From contig NZ_UQYC01000001.1 in assembly GCF_900545205.1 (NCBI RefSeq), forward strand, positions 1 through 57,613: a DNA stretch of 57,613 nucleotides, given 5' to 3'. The position numbers and the translations under genes were made by a program. The stretch comes from an uncultured Veillonella sp. (GTDB lineage: Bacteria > Bacillota > Negativicutes > Veillonellales > Veillonellaceae). Shown one piece after another: positions 18,710 through 26,934 of this stretch. Under the pieces are notes generated by a model. It searched no databases. It was not told the origin of the DNA and saw only the letters and a list, made by a program, of their open reading frames with translations. How positions within the stretch are numbered: position 1 is the stretch's first letter; each line of letters opens with the position of its first letter.

Positions 18710-19186
18710 ATGTATATACATATTAGCTATGATGAAGGAATTCAAGAGGATTCCAATATTGAGGCCGTTATACGTAAAGTTTGTGATGAAGTAAGTCGCG
18801 TATATGGCCTTGAAGAAGATGAAATGAGTATTTTACTCTGCGATAATGCAAAAATTCACGAGCTTAATAAGGAATATCGCGGCATTGACAGACCAACTGA
18901 TGTATTGTCCTTTGCTCTAAATGAAGGGGATGATTACGAAGGCAGTGAAGAGGAACATCACTTACTCGGCGATATGATTATTTCCTTAGAGCGTACTCGT
19001 GAACAAGCTATTGAATATGGACACAGTTTTGAACGAGAATTAGCATATTTAACGACTCATAGCTGCTTACATATTTTAGGCTATGACCATATGAACGACG
19101 AAGATAAAAAAGAGATGCGTACTGAAGAGGAGTTTATCTTAGGTAACCTCGGTTATGTGCGGGAGGATGCACCATACAATGAATAA
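18710..19186 (+). CDS. ybeY: Endoribonuclease YbeY (rRNA maturation factor)
   Basis: A 158-residue UPF0054 metalloprotein needed for 16S rRNA 3' maturation and ribosome quality control. The zinc-binding H-x3-H-x5-H signature is visible as T-H-S-C-L-H-I-L-G-Y-D-H near residues 121-131, preceded by the family's R-P-T-D-V-L-S-F motif. It starts three bases after the phoH stop codon and overlaps the era start. Confidence 0.95.
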   Translation: MYIHISYDEGIQEDSNIEAVIRKVCDEVSRVYGLEEDEMSILLCDNAKIHELNKEYRGIDRPTDVLSFALNEGDDYEGSEEEHHLLGDMIISLERTREQAIEYGHSFERELAYLTTHSCLHILGYDHMNDEDKKEMRTEEEFILGNLGYVREDAPYNE

Positions 19187-20078
19187 GAACGAACATTTTA
19201 AATCTGGCTTTGTTGCCGTTGTAGGACGCCCAAATGTTGGTAAATCTACATTAATTAATGCCCTTATTGGCGACAAAATCGCTATCGTATCCGATAAGGC
19301 TCAAACAACGCGTAACCGCATTATCTGTGTATATACAGATGAAGCGAAACAAATTGTTTTCATGGATACGCCAGGTGTACATAAGCCAAAACATAAATTA
19401 GGTGAATTCATGGTAGACGCTGCCATTGAGTCCTTAAAAGAAACAGAAGCTGTTTTATTTGTAGTAGCAGGTAATGAAAAGCGCGGTCCTGGGGACAACT
19501 TCATTATTGAACAATTGAAACGTGTAAAGGTTCCTGTATTCTTAGTAGTTAATAAGATTGATACCCTCAAAAAAGAAGAGCTCTTAGAAGCCATTGTTTC
19601 TTATCAAGATGCATATCCATTTGCAGGGGTCATTCCTATTTCTGCAAAGGATAAAGAGAACTTAACTGAAGTTCTCAAGGTATTAGAGGAAACATTACCT
19701 GAAGGTCCGCAATACTTCCCAGAAGATATGATTACGGATCAACCAGAACGTTTAATTATTTCCGATATCGTACGCGAAAAAATCTTATTGTCTACACGGG
19801 ATGAAATTCCTCATGCTATCGCTGTAGATGTAGATGAAATGAAAACTCGTGATGATGGCACAACCTATATTCGCGCTACTATCTACTGTGAACGAGATTC
19901 CCAAAAGGGCATCATCATCGGTAAAAAAGGGGCCTTGTTAAAACAACTCGGTGCTGAAGCGCGTGCAGATATTCAAAAACTATTGGCTACAAAGGTGTAC
20001 TTAGACCTTTGGGTTAAGGTTAAAAAGGATTGGCGTAATAAATCTGGCATGTTATCTGAACTTGGTTATAGAAAATAA
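19179..20078 (+). CDS. era: GTPase Era
   Basis: A 299-residue GTPase that binds 16S rRNA and guides 30S assembly. G1 is G-R-P-N-V-G-K-S, G3 is D-T-P-G-V-H, G4 is N-K-I-D, and the C-terminal KH domain has G-I-I-I-G-K-K-G-A-L-L. I placed the start at 19179 because GGGAGG (19161-19166) precedes it and N-K-N-E-H-F-K-S-G-F fits the family. An upstream in-frame start at 19155 would precede the ribosome-binding site. The gene overlaps ybeY by eight bases. The dgkA and cdd genes often found between ybeY and era are absent. Confidence 0.95.
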   Translation: MNKNEHFKSGFVAVVGRPNVGKSTLINALIGDKIAIVSDKAQTTRNRIICVYTDEAKQIVFMDTPGVHKPKHKLGEFMVDAAIESLKETEAVLFVVAGNEKRGPGDNFIIEQLKRVKVPVFLVVNKIDTLKKEELLEAIVSYQDAYPFAGVIPISAKDKENLTEVLKVLEETLPEGPQYFPEDMITDQPERLIISDIVREKILLSTRDEIPHAIAVDVDEMKTRDDGTTYIRATIYCERDSQKGIIIGKKGALLKQLGAEARADIQKLLATKVYLDLWVKVKKDWRNKSGMLSELGYRK

Positions 20079-20091
20079 ATTTTGTTATAAT
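20062..20091 (+). promoter_or_regulatory. Candidate promoter of the CNNM/CorC gene
   Basis: TTGGTT at 20062-20067 and TATAAT at 20086-20091 with an 18-base spacer, overlapping the end of era. Confidence 0.45.
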
Positions 20092-20132
20092 AAAGACTAA
20101 CTTGTTTTCTCAATTGTATGAAAGGAATTAAG

Positions 20133-21464
20133 ATGGATAGTGTAGATGGCCTGTTACCCATAGGGTTTGGTCTTGTATGTATATTTTTAATTAACTTTTT
20201 TGTGGTTGCAAAGTTCTCCTTTGCTCGTCTTCGTAAAGAGCATGTAGAGGATATGGATATCCTCTTGGAAAAGGATCGAGAGTTTTTATTAAGGCTCTAT
20301 CAAAACCCTGAGTATTTCTTGAATACGACTCAGTTTTTGATTTTATTCTTTATCTTAGCCCTTGCAGGAACAGGTACCTATGTATTTGATAATATCGTAG
20401 ATCAACTTGTGGCGGTATTTAATCTACATAGCACATGGATGCACTTTGTACTAGATATACTTTTATTGCTATTTATTAGCTTAATTGTTCTTATCTTTGG
20501 TGAAATCGTACCTAAAGCATTAGGCTTATCCTTCCCAACAAAGTACGTAAATACATATTGCCGTATCGTAGTAGCAGCTGGTCGCTTGGTATATCCGTTC
20601 ATTTGGATTGCAAGCAAAATCTCCACTGTTATTTTGGGCTTTTACAAAACAAAATATTTAACAGAGCTAGACCTAGTATACTCTGAAGAAGAAATCCGTA
20701 TGATGATTTCTCGAAGTCATGAAGAAGGTCAACTAGACCAAGTGGAATCTGAGTTGATCGACAATGTATTTAACTTTGTAGACCGTAGAGCCAAAGAGGT
20801 TATGGTACCTCGTCAAGATGTGGACTGTATTTTCGTTGAAGACGGTTACGATGAAGCGATGAAATTTATTCGTTCTAAAGCACATACCCGTTATCCTCTA
20901 TGTGTAGAGGATAAGGATCATATAATCGGTCTTGTTCATATTAAGGACCTCATGGAACGTCCTAATCAAGCGCGTAAGGATTTGCGTAATGTAAAACGAG
21001 ATATTTTAACTGTGCCAGAGGTAATGAAATTATCTACATTGCTACAATACATGAGAACTCGTCGTATTTATCAAGCTGTTGTTGTAGATGAGTACGGTGG
21101 TATGGTTGGTCTCGTAGGGCTTGAAGATATTATTGAAGAGCTCGTTGGCGATATTCAAGACGAACATGAACCACACTTACCAGCTAAAATTGCTTATGCA
21201 GATGGATCCTTCGAGTTTGATGGTAAGGTCCTCGTAGATGAAGTGGAAGAAATGATGGATGTTGAAATCGACGATTCTGACTCTGATACAATCGGGGGCT
21301 ATGTATTTGGTCTCTTAGAACGGACGCCAATCGTTGGTGATACTGTGGATGCATTGGGATATACCTTTGAAGTAACACAAATGCAAGGGTATCGCGTTTC
21401 TCGTATTAAAGTAACACCTTTACCTGTAGAGGAAGTAGCGGAAGAAGAACATGAAGAAGCTTAA
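20133..21464 (+). CDS. CNNM/CorC-type membrane protein (DUF21-CBS-CorC_HlyC)
   Basis: A 443-residue membrane protein. An N-terminal DUF21 domain with about four membrane helices (to about 165) is followed by a tandem CBS pair (about 205-340, including the repeated R-Y-P-L-C-V and Y-Q-A-V-V-V-D-E-Y-G-G-M patterns) and a C-terminal CorC_HlyC domain. Relatives export magnesium or cobalt; the 'hemolysin' label is historical. I chose the ATG at 20133 because GAAAGGA lies before it; an upstream ATG at 20118 would place that site inside the gene. The 3' end overlaps recO. Confidence 0.88.
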   Translation: MDSVDGLLPIGFGLVCIFLINFFVVAKFSFARLRKEHVEDMDILLEKDREFLLRLYQNPEYFLNTTQFLILFFILALAGTGTYVFDNIVDQLVAVFNLHSTWMHFVLDILLLLFISLIVLIFGEIVPKALGLSFPTKYVNTYCRIVVAAGRLVYPFIWIASKISTVILGFYKTKYLTELDLVYSEEEIRMMISRSHEEGQLDQVESELIDNVFNFVDRRAKEVMVPRQDVDCIFVEDGYDEAMKFIRSKAHTRYPLCVEDKDHIIGLVHIKDLMERPNQARKDLRNVKRDILTVPEVMKLSTLLQYMRTRRIYQAVVVDEYGGMVGLVGLEDIIEELVGDIQDEHEPHLPAKIAYADGSFEFDGKVLVDEVEEMMDVEIDDSDSDTIGGYVFGLLERTPIVGDTVDALGYTFEVTQMQGYRVSRIKVTPLPVEEVAEEEHEEA

Positions 21465-22155
21465 TGGTGGTTTTAACACACCTGCCATCGTCATCAGTCG
21501 AAAAAAATATAAGCTATACTCCGTATTTACTTTTATCACACCTAGCTTAGGGCTTATTCGTGCATCCATACCGCATAAGCGTATGATGACCATGCGTAAC
21601 AGTTCCTATTTACGTCCCTTTAGTGCCATGTATATCACAGTGGTACCTGATGGTGAATATGTAAATGTGACGCAAATTGATGGTTCCTATGTGGTAGAAT
21701 CGTTAGACCTAAATTTAGATAATATTGCTTACGCTGCAGTAGCGAGTGAGCTCATCCAAGAACTATTTGCTATGTATGATGTAGATCGCAAGGTGTTTGA
21801 TACTGTTGTAAACTATTCTAAGCAAATTCGTCGCCGCAATGTACAGCTCGGAACGATAATGCTTGGGTGGCAATTGCTGTCCTTAGCGGGGGTTGTGCCA
21901 AGTGCTAATGCTTTTTCACATCAAGATGGTATTGAACCATTCTGGATGCAGGTTAAAGAAACAACAAATCTTAGCATTTCTCGTTCTGTGAAAGCTGGAT
22001 TACCTCAAATTCTCGCTTATCAGTGGGGCGAAGACACGCCTATAGAACTTCCAAAAATAATTTGGAAGGAACTTGAAAAGCTACTATTTGCATACTGCGA
22101 GCAAGAAATCGGTAAACCATTACAAAGCGTTAAGTTTTTAAATTCCATAATTTAA
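21451..22155 (+). CDS. recO: DNA repair protein RecO
   Basis: A 234-residue recombination mediator that loads RecA onto SSB-coated DNA with RecR and anneals strands. The N-terminal OB fold (about 1-80; P-A-I-V-I-S-R-K-K-Y is the usual RecO opening) and a helical C-terminal half are present. The four-cysteine zinc finger of many RecO proteins is missing. The identification rests on the OB-fold opening, the length and the position right after era. It overlaps the CNNM gene by 14 bases. Confidence 0.75.
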   Translation: MKKLNGGFNTPAIVISRKKYKLYSVFTFITPSLGLIRASIPHKRMMTMRNSSYLRPFSAMYITVVPDGEYVNVTQIDGSYVVESLDLNLDNIAYAAVASELIQELFAMYDVDRKVFDTVVNYSKQIRRRNVQLGTIMLGWQLLSLAGVVPSANAFSHQDGIEPFWMQVKETTNLSISRSVKAGLPQILAYQWGEDTPIELPKIIWKELEKLLFAYCEQEIGKPLQSVKFLNSII

Positions 22156-22162
22156 TAATAGT

Positions 22163-22196
22163 AAAAGGCAGTTTGAGAAATCAAACTGCCTTTTAT
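22163..22196 (+). terminator. Terminator of the recO operon
   Basis: AAAGGCAGTTTGA and its complement around GAAA, followed by TTTTA. A strong hairpin. Confidence 0.88.
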
Positions 22197-22221
22197 TGGA
22201 ATATATATTATGAGGTACTAT

Positions 22222-22743
22222 ATGGATAAAATATTTTCTTCGTTACCTGTAGAAAAAATAAATGAAGATAAAACTTTAGATTTACAAGAAATTCAACAAA
22301 TATACGATTTCCTTTTAACTAATGACTATTATATATTTTCTGATTATGGGTTAGTAAATAAGTTATTTCAAACTATGGTCTTGAACAATCGTTGGGATCC
22401 TAAGATAGCACTTAGATACTTTGAATACTTATGTTTTCTAAGTTGGGAATATGAAGCTATCATTCTTAGAGATCTTTTATTAGATAATCATATTAGCCTA
22501 GCTGGGGAATTTTGTTTAGATACAGAATTAGTAAAAGATGGACTAAGTTATTTTAGAGATGATGCTATTTGGAGGGGTAAAGATTATTATAGTGACACTA
22601 TTCCGGCATGTATGTCTAAATGGGCCATTTATTATGATGAACAAGATCAAAGGTTTCATAAAGTGAAACCGTCAATGATAGAAAATATTGTTATTGAGGT
22701 AATTGACGCTGAAAAAGGTATTTATATGATTGAAAAAAGATAA
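22222..22743 (+). CDS. Hypothetical acidic cytoplasmic protein
   Basis: A 173-residue protein that I do not recognise. It is acidic, rich in Asp, Tyr and Leu, and has no signal peptide or membrane helix. I chose the ATG at 22222, five bases after GAGGT; the ATG at 22210 is also in frame. It is AT-rich and lies alone between the recO terminator and a strong promoter. A soluble acidic orphan of this size could be an immunity protein, but nothing here proves that. Confidence 0.6.
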   Translation: MDKIFSSLPVEKINEDKTLDLQEIQQIYDFLLTNDYYIFSDYGLVNKLFQTMVLNNRWDPKIALRYFEYLCFLSWEYEAIILRDLLLDNHISLAGEFCLDTELVKDGLSYFRDDAIWRGKDYYSDTIPACMSKWAIYYDEQDQRFHKVKPSMIENIVIEVIDAEKGIYMIEKR

Positions 22744-22770
22744 TGCAAATAGACAAATGTACATCTGTAA

Positions 22771-22800
22771 TTGACACTTTTGATAACAATTATTTATAAT
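22771..22800 (+). promoter_or_regulatory. Strong promoter of the DUF3100 operon
   Basis: Consensus TTGACA (22771-22776) and TATAAT (22795-22800) with an 18-base spacer, about 40 bases before the gene. Confidence 0.75.
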
Positions 22801-22839
22801 ATAACAATGTTATATTATATGTTTTTATAGGAGGTCATT

Positions 22840-23643
22840 ATGCAGCTTTTGGGAAATCTCAAAATACATTTTCTAGCGCTCGTACTAACCGTAGTCGCTG
22901 AATTTATAGGCATAAAAAAACTAGGTCCTGTTGTATTATTGCCATTATTGTACACATTGATTCTAGGTTTATTAATTTCTATTCCTAAATTTAAAATTCT
23001 TACTATTAAACAGATGGAAAAATCTGCAGATTATATCGGTATTGCCGTTATGATCTTGATGGTAAAAGTAGGTTTAGGTATTGGTCCAAATCTTGGTATT
23101 CTTACAAGTGCAGGCTGGGCATTGTTATTACAAGAGCTTGGTCATTTCTTTGGTACTATTGTATTCGGTTTACCTGTAGCTTTGTTAGTAGGTATGCGTC
23201 GCGAAGCAGTAGGTGCATGTTACTCTGTAGACCGTGAACCGAATGTAGCGATTATTATCGACAAATTCGGTTTTAGCTCTCCAGAGGGCCGTGGTGTTAT
23301 GGGCATGTACATCTGTGGCGTTCTTATTGGCGCAATGTGGTCCTCCGTATTGGCAGGTATGCTGGCACAATCTGGTTGGTTCCATCCATTGGCATTGGCT
23401 ATGGGTGCTGGTGTAGGTAGTGCTAGTATGATGGCTGCCGCTACAGCTCCAATCATTGCAGTATATCCAGATTATGAACAACAAATTATGGCTCTTGCTG
23501 GGGCAGCAAACTTATTAACTACTGTTCTAGGCGTATACTTTGGTCTATTTGTTTCTTTACCTGTTATGGAAAAAACATACAATTTCTTTACAGGTCGTAC
23601 CCGTGAACAAGATTTAGCAGAGGAGGCAGCACATCATGAGTAA
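22840..23643 (+). CDS. DUF3100 membrane protein (transporter-like subunit)
   Basis: A 267-residue integral membrane protein with about eight hydrophobic helices, matching the DUF3100 family as I know it. A conserved central stretch has A-V-G-A-C-Y-S-V-D-R-E-P-N near residues 125-137, followed by a glycine-rich helix (G-A-G-V-G-S-A-S-M-M near 188-197). It starts after TAGGAGG. The next gene overlaps by eight bases, and the two look like halves of one transporter. Pairs of this kind often lie beside M20 amidohydrolases, as here. The transported substrate is unknown. Confidence 0.75.
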   Translation: MQLLGNLKIHFLALVLTVVAEFIGIKKLGPVVLLPLLYTLILGLLISIPKFKILTIKQMEKSADYIGIAVMILMVKVGLGIGPNLGILTSAGWALLLQELGHFFGTIVFGLPVALLVGMRREAVGACYSVDREPNVAIIIDKFGFSSPEGRGVMGMYICGVLIGAMWSSVLAGMLAQSGWFHPLALAMGAGVGSASMMAAATAPIIAVYPDYEQQIMALAGAANLLTTVLGVYFGLFVSLPVMEKTYNFFTGRTREQDLAEEAAHHE

Positions 23644-24097
23644 AAGCGAAAAATTAACACAATTTGTCATCGTTATCTGTATTGCTGCTATCATCACTGC
23701 AGTAGGTAATGTAATGGATGGCAAACATCTATTTAGCGATAGTTTAGTTGGCGTAGCTATCTTGGCAGTCCTTGCTACAATTGGCGCTTTGATTTCTAAC
23801 TTGCCATATGCTAATAAATTGCCTATGGTATTCTGGGTATCTTTAGTTGGTGTTATTGCATCCTTACCAGGTATGCCTGGCCAAGAATGGATTATTGCTA
23901 AAACTAGTCAAGTTACATTCCTTGCTACAACAACACCTGTACTTGCTTATGCAGGTTTATCCTTAGGTAAAGACCTAGGTGCATTCCGCCGCTTATCTTG
24001 GCGTATTATTCCTGTTGCACTAGCTGTAACAGCAGGTACTTTCATCTGTGCAACAGCATTAGCACAAGTAGTACTTCATTTAGAAGGTTTAATTTAA
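23636..24097 (+). CDS. Small membrane protein paired with DUF3100
   Basis: A 153-residue membrane protein with four or five helices. The segment T-T-P-V-L-A-Y-A-G-L-S-L-G-K-D-L near 101-116 looks like a substrate-facing motif. It overlaps the DUF3100 gene by eight bases, so they are translationally coupled. It probably forms a two-part carrier with it. I have no confirmed substrate. Confidence 0.7.
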   Translation: MSKSEKLTQFVIVICIAAIITAVGNVMDGKHLFSDSLVGVAILAVLATIGALISNLPYANKLPMVFWVSLVGVIASLPGMPGQEWIIAKTSQVTFLATTTPVLAYAGLSLGKDLGAFRRLSWRIIPVALAVTAGTFICATALAQVVLHLEGLI

Positions 24098-24188
24098 TAC
24101 TAAATCATAATGTTAGATGTCTTAATTATGTTAAGATATACATATAGATTTATATTTTCATAAGATATCTATACATTAGGATTCAATG

Positions 24189-24218
24189 ATCGACCGTATT
24201 TTATACGGTCGATTTTAT
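24189..24218 (+). promoter_or_regulatory. Palindromic hairpin directly before the M20 gene
   Basis: ATCGACCGTAT (24189-24199) and its exact complement (24203-24213) around a TTT loop, then TTTTAT, six bases before AAAGGAG. It could end the DUF3100 transcript, act as an attenuator of the amidohydrolase, or be an operator. Confidence 0.6.
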
Positions 24219-24230
24219 AAAGGAGATATT

Positions 24231-25550
24231 ATGAGCCGTATGACAAAGGAAGAAGTTAAAGAACGTGTTTGTAAAGCAATTGTTGATGCACAACCACGTT
24301 TACGAGAATTAGCAGAATCTATTATGGCTGAACCTGAATTAGGTTTTAAAGAGGTAAAAACATCTAAAAAGGTTCAAGCTATGTTTGATGAACTTGGCAT
24401 TTTTTATACTACAGGCCATGCACTGACAGGTGTAAAAGGTAGAATGAAAGGCCGAGATAGTAAATATACGGTTGCCATGGTTGGGGAATTAGATGCCATT
24501 CTGTGTCCTCGCCATCCTCGTGCTGATGATTTAACAGGGGCTGCCCATTGCTGTGGTCATAATGTACAAATTACTAATATGTTTGCTGTAGCTATAGGCT
24601 TACAAGCGGTGATGGACGAATTAGCAGGCGATGTTGTACTATTTGCCGTTCCGGCAGAGGAAATGATTGAAATTGATTACCGCAATAAATTGCGTGAACA
24701 AGGAAAACTCAAGTATATGGGCGGTAAACAACAGCTCATCTATGAAGGTGCTTTCGACGATATCGATATGGCTATGCAAATGCATGTGGAGACTGCCAAA
24801 ACTCCAGCTGGTGAAATGGGGCTAGGTAGCACCTCTAATGGTTTTGTATCTAAGCTGATTGAATATCACGGCAAGGTAGCTCATGCGGCTCAAGCACCTC
24901 ATGAAGGCATCAATGCTCTTAATGCTGCTTTGATGGGTGTTATGGGGGTTAACTCCATTCGTGAAACTTTCAAAGAAAGCGATTATTTCAGATTCCATCC
25001 CATCATTAATCAAGGGGGTACATTGGTAAATTGTGTGCCTGATTATGTTCAAGTTGAAAGCTATGTGCGTGCCTCTAATATTGAAGCTATTGTAGATGGT
25101 AACCATCGTGTTAACAGGGCATTAAAAGCCGGTGGTGATGCAGTAGGGGCTACATGTATTATCAATGACCTACCAGGCTATTTACCGATGCGTAATGATG
25201 AACGTATGAATGCTCTATTACGAGAAAATTCAAACCCTATCTTTGGTGAAGCCAATGTATACCAAGGCCCACATATTACAGCTAGTACAGACATGGGGGA
25301 CGTATCTCACTTGATGCCGGTTATCCATCCATGGGTTGGCTGTATCAGTGGTGTACTACACAGCGCAGAATACGAAATCTCTGTACCTGATGTAGCTTAC
25401 ATTAAAACAGCACAAGCCTTGGCTATGACAATCGTAGACTTATTATATGATGATGCAGCAGGCGCTAAAGATGTATTAGACAACTTTACACCAGTATTAA
25501 ATAAAGAAACTTATATTGAACTCTTAGATCGTATTGCTAAGGGGGAATAA
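24231..25550 (+). CDS. M20-family amidohydrolase (AbgB-like)
   Basis: A 439-residue metal-dependent amidohydrolase of the M20D group, which includes p-aminobenzoyl-glutamate and N-acyl-amino-acid hydrolases. The metal region H-P-R-A-D-D-L-T-G-A-A-H-C-C-G-H-N (about residues 94-110) and the V-P-A-E-E segment (about 140-144) are the expected ligand sites. A dimerisation domain lies around 200-320. The ATG at 24231 follows AAAGGAG; the longer in-frame start would run through the palindrome. Next to the DUF3100 pair it may split the compound that the carrier brings in. Confidence 0.85.
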   Translation: MSRMTKEEVKERVCKAIVDAQPRLRELAESIMAEPELGFKEVKTSKKVQAMFDELGIFYTTGHALTGVKGRMKGRDSKYTVAMVGELDAILCPRHPRADDLTGAAHCCGHNVQITNMFAVAIGLQAVMDELAGDVVLFAVPAEEMIEIDYRNKLREQGKLKYMGGKQQLIYEGAFDDIDMAMQMHVETAKTPAGEMGLGSTSNGFVSKLIEYHGKVAHAAQAPHEGINALNAALMGVMGVNSIRETFKESDYFRFHPIINQGGTLVNCVPDYVQVESYVRASNIEAIVDGNHRVNRALKAGGDAVGATCIINDLPGYLPMRNDERMNALLRENSNPIFGEANVYQGPHITASTDMGDVSHLMPVIHPWVGCISGVLHSAEYEISVPDVAYIKTAQALAMTIVDLLYDDAAGAKDVLDNFTPVLNKETYIELLDRIAKGE

Positions 25551-25552
25551 AA

Positions 25553-25606
25553 TAAACCACCTATCGAAGATGAATTGATTATCTTTGGTAGGTGGTTTAA
25601 AATTTT
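25553..25606 (+). terminator. Terminator of the M20 gene
   Basis: AAACCACCTA pairs with TAGGTGGTTT, with an inner AGAT/ATCT stem, followed by a T-rich tail. Confidence 0.7.
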
Positions 25607-25661
25607 ATTAAACAGTTTTTGAAAAAGTCACTAATTGTTAACTAATAGAAAGTATAGCTTT

Positions 25662-26039
25662 ATGTATAGCAATTTATTCCATTCAGATGCGACACTGTAT
25701 ATAGTTATTGGTTTACTACTATCTAACTATATGTTAATTAAAAATCAACGTAATAATCTCAAAAAATTTATCATTGTTTTTTTATTTAGTAATATATGGG
25801 GAGGAGTAAATCTTTATTCTATGTATGAGCATATTAATGGTATTGAAAAAATCAATACATTATGCACATTACTCCTTATTTTGGCTGGTGAATATATATT
25901 TTATTATCGTTATAAGAAAGGAACATTGGAAGGAGTATCTAAAATATATTTTGATATAAATAATTCTTTATCTATTATTATAATTGTTTCTTTTAGTATT
26001 ATTGGAATAGTTTTTCTACTCTGGGAACTATTGAAGTGA
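25662..26039 (+). CDS. Hypothetical four-helix membrane protein (island gene A)
   Basis: About 125 residues with four hydrophobic segments. I do not recognise a family. Its plan resembles island gene F (27946-28311): an N-terminal helix ending in N-Y-M-L-I-K (N-Y-Y-M-I-K in F), two middle helices, then a basic loop with K-K-G-T-L-E (K-A-G-T-L-T in F) and a last helix. The ATG at 25662 has only a weak upstream GAAAG; a TTG at 25635 would add nine residues. The gene is very AT-rich. Confidence 0.6.
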   Translation: MYSNLFHSDATLYIVIGLLLSNYMLIKNQRNNLKKFIIVFLFSNIWGGVNLYSMYEHINGIEKINTLCTLLLILAGEYIFYYRYKKGTLEGVSKIYFDINNSLSIIIIVSFSIIGIVFLLWELLK

Positions 26040-26044
26040 ATATT

Positions 26045-26215
26045 ATGAAAAAATTATTTTTCTATGCATTTGCATTATTTTCATTGACTTCAATTATATA
26101 TGGAATGGCGTATGATTATATGAACGGTGCTGAAATTCACTATGATTTTTTTGGTGCTGGATTTGTTAGTTGGTTAATATTCTTTGGTATATTGAAAGCA
26201 ATTTTAAATATATAA
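26045..26215 (+). CDS. Small membrane protein, 56 residues (island gene B)
   Basis: A 56-residue ORF starting M-K-K-L-F-F-Y-A-F, five bases after gene A's stop. It has two hydrophobic helices flanking a polar Y-D-Y-M-N-G segment. The next 171-base unit (26249-26419) aligns to it without gaps over the full length, sharing Y-D-Y at 23-25, G28, I31, Y33, F40-V41, W43-L44, F47 and L50-K51. That conserved pattern is good evidence that this short ORF was translated and selected. Confidence 0.6.
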   Translation: MKKLFFYAFALFSLTSIIYGMAYDYMNGAEIHYDFFGAGFVSWLIFFGILKAILNI

Positions 26216-26248
26216 ATAATATTAATTCAAAATTTGAGGTTTGGTTAA

Positions 26249-26419
26249 ATGATATAGCTAGTATTTAATTTGATCTTTTTGATTCTATTATTCTCTATTA
26301 TGGGAAAAATAATATATGACTATATTAAAGGCCATAATATAGAATATAAATCTTATAGCCTTACTTTTGTATGCTGGCTTGTTATTTTTGCTTTATTAAA
26401 ATTAGTTTTTGAGCTGTAA
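26249..26419 (+). pseudogene. Broken tandem copy of island gene B
   Basis: The same length as gene B (171 bases) and co-linear with it. It has a GAGGT sequence and ATG at the expected place, but codon 3 is TAG. The remaining frame is open to the TAA at 26417-26419 and reads as a homologue (K-I-I-Y-D-Y-I-K-G near 20-28, F-V-C-W-L-V near 40-45). Restart at a TTG (codon 8 or 11) could still give a short protein, so loss of function is likely but not certain. Confidence 0.6.
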
Positions 26420-26476
26420 GCCTTGAAAAAAATATTTCAACAGGTGAAGAAGTAAAAATGAGGTGTAATAGAATCA

Positions 26477-26806
26477 ATGAAATTAATATATTATTTTGCT
26501 ACTATATCCTTGTTTTTAGCATTTGCCTATAGTGTAACTCAATATATCCGAAGATCCAATAAGGACATAAATGAAAAATATAGACTGATTAGTTTGGGTA
26601 TATTTTTATTTGTGCTTTTTACAGATTTAAAGTTCTTAGATACCTTAAATAAAGAATTTAAGTACCTAATTGAGTTTTTATTGTTATCATTTAGTACATA
26701 CATGTTTTCACTAATTTTTAAAAATAGTGATAATAAATGGACTTATTATTTATTTTCTCTATTTACTATATTGTTATTTTTAATGGCTATTTTATTCTCA
26801 ATCTAA
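26477..26806 (+). CDS. Hypothetical four-helix membrane protein (island gene C)
   Basis: A 109-residue protein with about four hydrophobic helices and a short basic/polar loop (Y-I-R-R-S-N-K-D near residues 23-30). No family is recognised. ATG follows GAGGTG at ten bases. It is very AT-rich, like its neighbours. Confidence 0.6.
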   Translation: MKLIYYFATISLFLAFAYSVTQYIRRSNKDINEKYRLISLGIFLFVLFTDLKFLDTLNKEFKYLIEFLLLSFSTYMFSLIFKNSDNKWTYYLFSLFTILLFLMAILFSI

Positions 26807-26898
26807 CTTTATATTAATCAAACATGGGTTATTAGTGTATTTATATATTGTGTATATTAAAAATATAATAAGATTGATTGTATGATGAGGACATTAGT

Positions 26899-26928
26899 AT
26901 GACTTTTATAATTAAAGAAATTGGATAA
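26899..26928 (+). other. Nine-codon ORF with a good ribosome-binding site
   Basis: ATG at 26899 is eight bases after GATGAGG and encodes M-T-F-I-I-K-E-I-G before TAA. The stop is six bases before the ATG of island gene D, which has only a weak site of its own. It may couple translation to gene D, or be a remnant. Confidence 0.3.
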
Positions 26929-26934
26929 TCATAT

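Noticed and set aside
24186..24230. N-terminal extension of the M20 protein
   Set aside because: The extra codons run through a perfect palindrome and precede the real ribosome-binding site.
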